Below are positions 1-6,201 of a stretch of 8,026 nucleotides of DNA, piece by piece. The notes beneath the pieces were generated by a model. It worked only from the letters and a program-made list of their open reading frames with translations. It searched no databases and was not told where the DNA came from. The stretch covers positions 1-8,026 of the forward strand of contig JAWXCI010000033.1 of assembly GCA_034408895.1 (NCBI GenBank), read 5' to 3'. The position numbers and the translations under genes are program-made. Positions within the stretch are counted from its first letter, which is position 1, and every line of letters starts with the position of its first letter. This stretch comes from UBA4660 sp034408895. Its GTDB lineage: Bacteria; Bacteroidota; Bacteroidia; Flavobacteriales_D; Sanyastnellaceae.

Positions 1-101
1 CTGCGGATAGAAAGGTGGTGAGGAAATTTGTGGTGGAGTGACACCCGCGTGAGACCGTCTAAAATTGAATACGCCCTAGTCAAAGCCCTCGACAAACTGC
101 A

Positions 102-212
102 ATGGAATTTATTGACCACTACAAAACTCTGGTGGTAAAGAACTACGATTTGCTTAACATCAAATGCGATGCGAAGGATTCGAGGAAGTATGCAAAAAGG
201 CAGAAGGATTAA
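102..212 (+). pseudogene. Short possible DnaJ-like gene remnant
   Basis: A 36-residue frame opens with ATG at 102 and stops at TAA 210-212. Its first twelve residues (MEFIDHYKTLVV) closely resemble, from memory, the start of Bacteroidota DnaJ/CbpA J-domain proteins (MEFIDYYKTLGV type). The rest does not follow a J-domain: no HPD motif is present and the frame ends far short of about 70 residues. A different frame is open just before and across it (22-138), which would fit a frameshifted or decayed coding end. No ribosome binding site is evident. It could equally be a chance ORF; the similarity rests on one short stretch. Confidence 0.2.
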
Positions 213-400
213 TGCTGCGTCATCATGCAGCGAGGTTATCACGTGATATCACTTGAATCGTTTTCCACAAAATCGTTTCGAAAGTGTGAGAACGTTTGCA
301 TAAGCAATCCGCGAGATGCAGTGGAGAATTTAGCGGGTGACAGAGTCTGCCTTAGGCAATCACCTCGCTTGCCATTACCGAAACTTCAGCAAATTGCAAT
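213..400. other. Non-coding stretch with palindrome cluster
   Basis: I find no credible coding frame on either strand here. It lies just past the 3' end of the minus-strand response regulator gene. The left half contains short palindromes and a direct repeat (listed separately). A perfect 10-bp palindrome AATTGCAATT at 392-401 overlaps the stop codon of the regulator gene. No stem followed by a T-run is visible, so I cannot call a rho-independent terminator for the operon. Confidence 0.6.
214..283. repeat. Cluster of short palindromes and a 15-bp-period direct repeat
   Basis: Within 70 bases there are: an inverted repeat GCTGC (214-218) / GCAGC (227-231); two overlapping perfect 10-bp palindromes, ATCACGTGAT (238-247) and GTGATATCAC (243-252); a direct repeat of AATCGTTT at 256-263 and 271-278, exactly 15 bp apart; and the palindrome TTTCGAAA (276-283). 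The symmetry suggests protein-binding sites, but no gene starts nearby on the visible side, so the role is unknown. Confidence 0.35.
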
Positions 401-1039
401 TCACACAATCCCCTGCTTTATTGCTTTCGCCACGGCTTCATTCATGCTGTGTACGTGCAGTTTCTCGTATATTTTTTTGATATGTGCGCGCACGGTGTCA
501 ATGGAGACTTCCATTTTTTCTGCAATCATTTTATAGGAAAAACCTTTCACAAGCCATGAGAGCGTTTCGTGTTCGCGCTTAGTCAGGTTGTAGTCTCCAC
601 TCGCTTTTGGTGCAGACAGCTTTTGCGAGAAAAGTTGCAACACTTGTTTCGCAATTCTCGATGTCATTGGCGCACCTCCGGTTTGCACATCGCGGATAGC
701 ATCTATTATTTTTTCGTTGGGTGTGCGCTTCAGTAAATAGCCACTTGCACCTGCACAGATGGATTGAAATACTCGCTCATTGTCATCGAACACAGTGAGC
801 ATGATGATGTGCGTTTCGGGTCGAGCTTTCTTGATGATGCCAACACCTTCAATGCCGGTAATGCCGGGCATGTCAATATCCATTAAGACCACATTCGGTG
901 TCAGTAAATTCACTTCTTCTTCCGCGTGAACGCATGAGACGAAGTTGGCAATGCACAGCATACCCTCACTGCTGTCAATCAACTGCGCGAGGCTGCCGCG
1001 CAACTCATTGTTGTCTTCATATATAAGTACGCGAATCAT
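401..1039 (-). CDS. NarL/FixJ-family response regulator, LuxR-type HTH
   Basis: This is a 212-residue two-component response regulator that should bind DNA once phosphorylated. The N-terminal receiver domain (about 1-118) has the acidic pair Glu8-Asp9, the phospho-acceptor Asp54 in the motif MDIDMPG, the switch Thr82 and the conserved Lys104 in YLLKR. After a linker, a LuxR/GerE helix-turn-helix spans about 150-209, with the recognition region around SIDTVRAHIKKIYEKLHV. Length and order are normal for the family and all key residues are present. The ATG at 1039 gives a start directly at the first beta strand (MIRVLIYEDN). It lies 54 bp after the stop of the histidine kinase on the same strand, so that kinase (HisKA_3 type, the usual partner class) is the likely phosphate donor and the two are probably one transcript. 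Target genes cannot be seen. Confidence 0.95.
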   Translation of the reverse strand: MIRVLIYEDNNELRGSLAQLIDSSEGMLCIANFVSCVHAEEEVNLLTPNVVLMDIDMPGITGIEGVGIIKKARPETHIIMLTVFDDNERVFQSICAGASGYLLKRTPNEKIIDAIRDVQTGGAPMTSRIAKQVLQLFSQKLSAPKASGDYNLTKREHETLSWLVKGFSYKMIAEKMEVSIDTVRAHIKKIYEKLHVHSMNEAVAKAIKQGIV

Positions 1040-1093
1040 GTGAGGTCAAACATATTGTTCAAGCTGCGTGGCTGGCATTACATCATCATGTGG
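1040..1093 (-). other. Intergenic gap between kinase and regulator genes
   Basis: These 54 bp separate two same-strand genes. I see no hairpin with a T-run and no TAnnTTTG element, which favours read-through transcription from the kinase into the regulator. Confidence 0.5.
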
Positions 1094-4000
1094 TTACAAT
1101 GGAAAATGTAATCGGATGGTTGTTCCCGTTCCTACTTGCGACTCGATATCAAGCTTTCCATTGATTTCTTCAGCACGCGATTTCATATTGAGGAGTCCGT
1201 TTCCAAAAAACTCATTGCCGCTTCCCTTTTCATTTAGAGAAGGTGGCCGAAGGCCGGATGAGGCCTCACTTATAAAGTTGAAACCGACTCCATCATCCTT
1301 CACACTCAACACTGCACCATTGTATTTATCTCTAATCTCAAATCCCACATCTATCGTCTTCGCTTCAGAATACTTCACTGCGTTGTTAAGAGCTTCTTTG
1401 AAAATGAGATACACATTGCGTTTCTGATTCAGGTTGAAATGAACTGATTCCAATTCATCATCGAAGTTGAGGGTGTAATTAATTCCAGCGGCCTCCAGTA
1501 ATTCGCCTGCAAACTCTCTCATGCGTGTGAACAAATGTTCGACTTTGTCGTTCTGCGGATTGATGGTCCAGATAATGTCATCCATATCATCCAGCATCTT
1601 TTGGCTGCTGTGATGGATGCGCTGCAATGTGTCAGTCTTCGCTTTTTCATCTTGCTTGTTTTGCCCGCTCAATATGCGAATGCTGCTTAGGGCACTTCCG
1701 ATATCGTCATGCAAGTCGCGTGAGATGCGAGAGCGCACTACTTCCATTTGTTTCATCCTACGGATACGCAAGCGATAGATGAAATAAATACCTGTGCAGA
1801 AAAGCAAACACAGCAACACGGCAAACCACCATGTTTTAAAAAAATATTCGGGAAGTATGAAAGAATAAAGTGTAACTCCTTCCTTCCATTCACCACCCGC
1901 CTTCACACTCACTATGAAGTTGTAATTACCCGGTGGAATATTAGCATAACTAGCAGTTTTGTTTTGGCCCGCTATGTTCCATTCCGATTCCAATCCTTCC
2001 AGTTGGTAGCGGTACTCAAAACCCGTTGCATGCATCAAGTCCACGGCAGTGAATGCAAAGTCAAAGTGATTTTCGCCCGGATAGAAATAGTGTGATTGCA
2101 ACGCATCCTCTTGTCCTTCCACCTTTACTGAAGTGAGGAAAAGATTTGGGGACGAAGTCTTTTGCAAAACATCTTCCGGCTTAAATGAGATGACATGCCC
2201 GTTGCAACTGAAAAACATTTTGCCGCTGTGCTTGTCATAAAGACTTGCACTGTTGAATTCAGCAGATGGCAGACCATTCAGTTCGGTAAAGTTGATGAAT
2301 GTATGTTTTGAATAATCAAAGCATGAAAGGCCTTGCACGGTGCCAATCCACATTCTGTTGCTATCATCACGCTCAACGCTATAAACATCATTCGAAGGCA
2401 AACCATCCAACCTTGTGAATTGCTCCAAGGTATTTTTCTCTGCATCGTACCGAAACAATCCCTCCCGCACCACACCAAACCAAATGATGTTTCCATGCGC
2501 GGCCACACAATACGATTCACTGTTAAAATTCATGTTGGCCGCTGCTGCGTTGCTCGGTTTAATTTCTTCAAATGCATCGCGTTTGCTATCCCATTTTATC
2601 AGTTTGCCGTCCAGTTTGCTGCGCACCATCCACACATTGCCCCGCGCATCCTCTGCCATATCAAATGCATTGGCGATAGGTATGTACCGCTGGTGAGGAA
2701 GCAGTTTTTCGTCATTCACAAAATGAATGGTTTCACCGGAGCTGAATTGATACCGAAGTACACCTTGACCAACTCCAAAACTCATCCATAAGTAACCGTG
2801 TGTGTGTTGCAAAATGCTGATGACAGATTTGCCACTCAACTCTTTTGGCATCCAGTCAAAATGGGTACACTCCTTATTTTCTGTAGAAAACTTACTCAGG
2901 CTTTTCCAGCCTCCAACCGCAATTTCGTCATCGCTTAACGAGGCTATACTTCTTGCGCCACCTTCCACACAAGAAACAGGAATAGCTATTGATTTTCCGT
3001 TTTCTATTCGAAAAATATTCTTGACTTCGCCATCACTCGTTATGTAATACACCAGCCCGGCATGTTCTAAAAATTGCTGTGCGTAAACACTTGTGCTTTG
3101 TGCAGAGCTATTTACAACAGGTAGCACATCAAAGTGGCTTACTTGCCGAGTCCATTGATAGAGGCCGCTTTCAGAAGCAATCCAGATATTATCCTGTGTG
3201 TCGCGCAGTATGGAGCGGCAAACAGATTGTGCCGATTGATTGCTGCTAAGTGGAACCATTGTGCAACTGAAGTCGAGTGTGTTCACAGAAGCAAGTCCGT
3301 ATTCACCCGCCAGCCACAGTGTGCTTTCGTCAAAACGAAAAATGTCCAGAGTTGAGCCGTTGAATGCAGGCTGATTCGCTATCACCTCAATACTTCTTTT
3401 ATCTGTGTGGTCGCGCATATCCATCGTTACAGGATTGAGTGACCATTGCGAAAAAATAAGTTCATCGTTGCGCAGCACAAATGGCGAGGCTGTGTGGCAT
3501 GCGCTGGTCAGCAAGGTGTTAAAGTCAGTCTCTGACAAAGATGTATTAAGGGTTTTTCCGGTGGCGGGATGGTAGCACATCATATAGCCGCATGAAGGAA
3601 AATAGAGGTTGCCATTTGCATCTTGGGCAGGCCTTAAAAAATCGCGTGCAGTGTTTCTGTCTTCTGCGGGTAGCAGTTGCAGCAAATTGTTTCTCACACT
3701 AAAATCATCGTTCAATTCAAGCAGCAATGTTTCTCCACCCACATACCAGCGGTCACCATATCGCACCATGTAATTGATTAGTTCATTGCTCGCGAAGTTG
3801 AAAGCACTGTTGTTCAATAGTTCATTTTCGAAACGATGAGCACTAACATTAAAAACGCTGACACCATGATTGGTGCTGATAAATAATCGTTCACCATGCG
3901 CAGTAATGCCGTGCACTGAATTTCCGCTTAGCGAATGCTCCCTGTCAGCAGGATTATGAAAGAATTGTATAAAGTCGCGACCATCGAAACGATTCAATCC

Positions 4001-4195
4001 CTCGTTGGTACCCACCCACAAAAAACCATTTGAGTCTTGCTGAACGCAAAAAACATGGTTGGTGCTTAAACCCTTTGCTGTCGTAAAGGCGCGGAATTGC
4101 GGATTGCCTTGTGCTTGTTGAGCAACCGACAACAATGACTGTAGGGCAATGCCAGCCAGAATGGTTATGGTATATGATGAACGAGGGAATTGCAC
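1094..4195 (-). CDS. Two-component sensor histidine kinase (Reg_prop / Y_Y_Y / HisKA_3 / HATPase_c)
   Basis: This 1033-residue inner-membrane sensor should autophosphorylate on His829 and pass phosphate to the adjacent NarL-type regulator. A signal peptide covers about 1-25, followed by a long periplasmic region with repeated Reg_prop-type strands (for example GFLWVGTNEGLNRFDG near 57-72, NIWIASESGLYQW, RMWIGTVQGLSCFD) expected to form beta-propellers. A Y_Y_Y domain (about 710-775) comes just before the single internal membrane helix (about 788-807). The cytoplasmic part has the HisKA_3 H-box SRDLHDDIG, an N-box at Glu934-Asn938, the G1 box DDGVGF (967-972), the G2 box GNGL (998-1001) and a final GTGT. 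Unlike many Bacteroidota relatives, it carries no fused receiver or AraC domain. The start must be GTG at 4195: an in-frame TAA lies three codons upstream, and the signal peptide follows directly. The GF-to-GNGL link is unusually long (25 residues). The ligand is unknown. Confidence 0.93.
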   Translation of the reverse strand: MQFPRSSYTITILAGIALQSLLSVAQQAQGNPQFRAFTTAKGLSTNHVFCVQQDSNGFLWVGTNEGLNRFDGRDFIQFFHNPADREHSLSGNSVHGITAHGERLFISTNHGVSVFNVSAHRFENELLNNSAFNFASNELINYMVRYGDRWYVGGETLLLELNDDFSVRNNLLQLLPAEDRNTARDFLRPAQDANGNLYFPSCGYMMCYHPATGKTLNTSLSETDFNTLLTSACHTASPFVLRNDELIFSQWSLNPVTMDMRDHTDKRSIEVIANQPAFNGSTLDIFRFDESTLWLAGEYGLASVNTLDFSCTMVPLSSNQSAQSVCRSILRDTQDNIWIASESGLYQWTRQVSHFDVLPVVNSSAQSTSVYAQQFLEHAGLVYYITSDGEVKNIFRIENGKSIAIPVSCVEGGARSIASLSDDEIAVGGWKSLSKFSTENKECTHFDWMPKELSGKSVISILQHTHGYLWMSFGVGQGVLRYQFSSGETIHFVNDEKLLPHQRYIPIANAFDMAEDARGNVWMVRSKLDGKLIKWDSKRDAFEEIKPSNAAAANMNFNSESYCVAAHGNIIWFGVVREGLFRYDAEKNTLEQFTRLDGLPSNDVYSVERDDSNRMWIGTVQGLSCFDYSKHTFINFTELNGLPSAEFNSASLYDKHSGKMFFSCNGHVISFKPEDVLQKTSSPNLFLTSVKVEGQEDALQSHYFYPGENHFDFAFTAVDLMHATGFEYRYQLEGLESEWNIAGQNKTASYANIPPGNYNFIVSVKAGGEWKEGVTLYSFILPEYFFKTWWFAVLLCLLFCTGIYFIYRLRIRRMKQMEVVRSRISRDLHDDIGSALSSIRILSGQNKQDEKAKTDTLQRIHHSSQKMLDDMDDIIWTINPQNDKVEHLFTRMREFAGELLEAAGINYTLNFDDELESVHFNLNQKRNVYLIFKEALNNAVKYSEAKTIDVGFEIRDKYNGAVLSVKDDGVGFNFISEASSGLRPPSLNEKGSGNEFFGNGLLNMKSRAEEINGKLDIESQVGTGTTIRLHFPL
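1221..1265 (-). repeat. REP-like palindromic element inside the kinase gene
   Basis: A GC-rich patch within the AT-richer kinase gene holds two adjacent inverted repeats. CCTTTTC (1225-1231) faces GAGAAGG (1237-1243), with 6 of 7 pairs around a 5-base loop. GGCC (1245-1248) faces GGCC (1252-1255) around GAA. On the minus strand it begins CCTCATCCGGCCTTCGGCC and continues with ACCTTCTC. From memory this resembles dispersed intergenic palindromic repeats of several bacterial groups. It is read in frame as SSGLRPPSLNEKGSGN (residues 979-994), between the G1 and G2 boxes. Only one copy is seen in this window, so its repeat nature is inferred. Confidence 0.45.
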
Positions 4196-4215
4196 GAGCG
4201 CAATTTATATTTTTG
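4190..4215 (+). promoter_or_regulatory. Possible Bacteroidota-type promoter for the DUF1801 gene
   Basis: TATTTTTG at 4208-4215 matches the Bacteroidota -7 consensus TAnnTTTG fully. A TTG at 4190-4192 could serve as the -33 element, but the 15-bp spacer is shorter than the usual 17-23 bp, so the match is partial. Transcription would begin near 4220 and give a leader of roughly 48 bases before the ATG at 4268. The element overlaps the start of the divergent kinase gene. No matching promoter is seen for the kinase. Confidence 0.35.
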
Positions 4216-4267
4216 AAATATCGCTGTGTCGAATTCTTTTGTAGCCAACAAAAAAAATTGTCCCGCG

Positions 4268-4621
4268 ATGCTTCGTCCCATTGACAACTACTTTCTAGAA
4301 AAGGAAGAGCCCATTAAAAGCTGCTTGCAAACATTGCGCGAATACATTCTTGCACTGGATAACGAGCACATCTCCGAAGCATGGAAGTACGGAATGCCTA
4401 TGTATTGCTATGATGGGAAAATGTTTTGTTATCTGTGGGTACACAAAAAATTCAGGCAACCCTACATCGGAATTGTGGAAGGTGGCAGCGTTGAACATCC
4501 TGAACTCATTCAGGAAAAACGCGCACGAATGAAGATTCTTTTGATTGATGCCACCAGGGATATTCCAATGAAAAAGGTGGAGGAGATTATGAAAAAAGTG
4601 ATTGCGCTTTATGCTCACTGA
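4268..4621 (+). CDS. DUF1801 family protein (YdhG/Fra-like fold)
   Basis: This is a 117-residue small soluble protein with no signal peptide or membrane segment. It shows the pattern of the DUF1801 family: an N-terminal helix starting RPIDNYFLEKEEPIKSCL, the strand region WKYGMPMYCYDGKMFCYLWV, the motif PYIGIVEGG, and a C-terminal helix KVEEIMKKVIALY. The family includes Bacillus YdhG (Fra), a frataxin-like iron-binding protein, but most members have no known function and iron binding here is only possible. An upstream GTG at 4226 would add 14 residues (MSNSFVANKKNCPA) that the family lacks, so I chose the ATG at 4268, which follows an A-rich stretch typical of Bacteroidota leaders. It diverges from the kinase gene and converges with the delta-60 gene, with 23 bp between stops, so it is probably a single-gene unit. 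Confidence 0.85.
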   Translation: MLRPIDNYFLEKEEPIKSCLQTLREYILALDNEHISEAWKYGMPMYCYDGKMFCYLWVHKKFRQPYIGIVEGGSVEHPELIQEKRARMKILLIDATRDIPMKKVEEIMKKVIALYAH

Positions 4622-4644
4622 TTCTTCAATTCATTCCCTTCGCG
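4622..4644. other. Convergent intergenic gap
   Basis: Only 23 bp separate the stops of the DUF1801 gene and the delta-60 gene, which point at each other. No bidirectional hairpin terminator is visible, so the transcripts may overlap at their 3' ends. Confidence 0.5.
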
Positions 4645-6195
4645 CTATTCCTTCACCCACTTCACTCTTTCTTTTTCACCACGCGCATTGGTGCATTCTA
4701 TGATGTAAATGCCTTGTAAAAGGGACTGCACATTTATCTGCGAACACTGCGCATTCATTAATGCATTCAAACAAGTCCGGCCTGATGAATTGATGACAGA
4801 AATGTGAACCGGAAAACTTGTCTTATCAAAATCTACTTGAAGGAATGATGATGCAGGATTAGGAAAGACATGAAGTGACTCTGTGTTATTCGATGCTTCT
4901 TCGATGCCAATGGGAATGCCGTTGTAACGCGCCAAAACCGCGTCTTTAAGGCTGGCCTGCGCATATCCTGCGGCCACTACTTTTCCATCGTCTTGCAGTG
5001 CAATGGCTTCAGCGCGTGAGTCATTTTTAGTGAAGGCTGTGTTCACAATTCCATCATCATCAAAAGTGGAATCAAAAGTTCCGTTGCTATTAAAACGAAA
5101 TACAACAAAGTCCCAACCGCCTTCATCCAGGGTGGTGAGTCCGCAACCCAAGATTTTCCCATCGGGTTGCAGGCAGATGTCGCTAATCCAATCGGAACCT
5201 GCATTGATACTGTTGAAGAAAATACCATTCAAACCAAAGGTGGCATCGAGGTTTCCTGTGGAAGTATATCGCACCATTGCCAAACTCACAGCACTTGCCT
5301 CTTGCCCTGCATATCCTGCAAGCAATATGTTTCCATCAGGCTGTACCAACATGCTCAATGGGTGATTGTAGAAGCCTGATATGCCTGTCATCTGAATGCC
5401 ATCTCCATTAAATGTCGTGTCAAAAGCTCCATCATCATTCAACCGCATAATGCAGAACACATGGTCACTTTGCGTACTACCATATCCGCTTATCAATATT
5501 TTTCCATCCGTCTGCAAGACACAGTTAGTCAAGGATACGCCACACACGTCATTAATGTTGGCCACTACTCCATCTACACCAAATGTGTCATCAAAACTTC
5601 CATCTTCATTCAATCTTATCGCTGCCATGTCCTCTCCTGCTGCATTCACATTGGCATGTCCAACTACAATAATTTTTCCATCAGGTTGCAGCATCACATC
5701 ATTTGCAATGGCATCATAATCATCTATGAAAACAGTGACTACACCATCATCTCCAAACGATGTATCAATGGTGCCATCTGCATTTGCACGCATAATGGTG
5801 AACGACTTGGCTGGTGATGTTTCTGAATATCCTGCCACTACAAATTTTCCATCTTGTTGCATCACGACAGCTATACCATAGTTGTGTGTAAAACTTTCAC
5901 CATAATGAAAAGTGGCTTTTCCGTTGTCGCCAAAGTCCACGTCAAGACTGCCATCGCTGTTGTAGCGCAAAAGCATAAAGTCATAACTGTCCACGTAGTC
6001 GGTTCCGCACACCACGATTTTTCCATCGGGTTGAATGAGCATTTCGCGCACTTCTTCCGATACGTATTGTCCGAATTCTGTTTCTACAATTCCGTTGTTG
6101 CCGAAGGTTGGGTCGAGTACTCCGAATTGTGCGTATGAAAAAAAAGTAACGCTGCAAAATGCAAGGGCAGTGAAAGACGCTTTTGTAAAGTTCAT
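4645..6195 (-). CDS. Secreted delta-60 repeat protein with T9SS sorting domain
   Basis: This 516-residue protein is probably exported to the cell surface or medium. A signal peptide covers about 1-22 (MNFTKASFTALAFCSVTFFSYA). Seven delta-60 repeats follow, starting at residues 27, 84, 143, 201, 258, 316 and 374 (LDPTFG, LDVDFG, IDTSFG, FDDTFG, FDTTFN, LDATFG, FDSTFD), each 57-59 residues with a central LQPDGKIVVxG strand. Seven units of this size suggest a closed seven-bladed beta-propeller. Residues 441-516 form a type A T9SS C-terminal sorting domain: LHVFPNPAS at its start, QGIYIIE near the end and a basic ERVKWVKE tail. This domain would direct passage through the outer membrane and then be cleaved. 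The start at 6195 lies 6 bp after the S74 gene stop, indicating a shared transcript and perhaps coupled translation. Binding partner or substrate is unknown, and no catalytic motif is seen. Confidence 0.92.
   Translation of the reverse strand: MNFTKASFTALAFCSVTFFSYAQFGVLDPTFGNNGIVETEFGQYVSEEVREMLIQPDGKIVVCGTDYVDSYDFMLLRYNSDGSLDVDFGDNGKATFHYGESFTHNYGIAVVMQQDGKFVVAGYSETSPAKSFTIMRANADGTIDTSFGDDGVVTVFIDDYDAIANDVMLQPDGKIIVVGHANVNAAGEDMAAIRLNEDGSFDDTFGVDGVVANINDVCGVSLTNCVLQTDGKILISGYGSTQSDHVFCIMRLNDDGAFDTTFNGDGIQMTGISGFYNHPLSMLVQPDGNILLAGYAGQEASAVSLAMVRYTSTGNLDATFGLNGIFFNSINAGSDWISDICLQPDGKILGCGLTTLDEGGWDFVVFRFNSNGTFDSTFDDDGIVNTAFTKNDSRAEAIALQDDGKVVAAGYAQASLKDAVLARYNGIPIGIEEASNNTESLHVFPNPASSFLQVDFDKTSFPVHISVINSSGRTCLNALMNAQCSQINVQSLLQGIYIIECTNARGEKERVKWVKE
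4915..6117 (-). repeat. Seven tandem delta-60 repeats
   Basis: Successive units begin 57, 59, 58, 57, 58 and 58 residues apart. Each opens with a (L/I/F)DxxFxxxG motif and carries (Q/T/D)DGK(I/V/F)xxxG (N replaces K in the fifth) about 30 residues later, then a strand ending near R(Y/L/F)N. DNA identity between units is modest, so the repeats are old rather than freshly duplicated. Confidence 0.85.
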
Positions 6196-6201
6196 AGTTG
6201 A

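Noticed and set aside
261..269. DnaA box (TTTTCCACA)
   Set aside because: It has one mismatch to TTATCCACA, no second good box nearby, and no dnaA or replication gene in the window.
352..360. Terminator for the kinase-regulator operon
   Set aside because: The GCC/GGC pairing near here is only a few bases long and no T-run follows on the minus strand.
225..536. 103-residue plus-strand ORF
   Set aside because: Its second half is the antisense of the well-supported response regulator gene and its product has no recognisable motif.
4226..4267. Upstream GTG start for the DUF1801 gene
   Set aside because: The 14 extra residues do not fit the family, which usually begins just before the PxDNYF motif; the ATG at 4268 fits.
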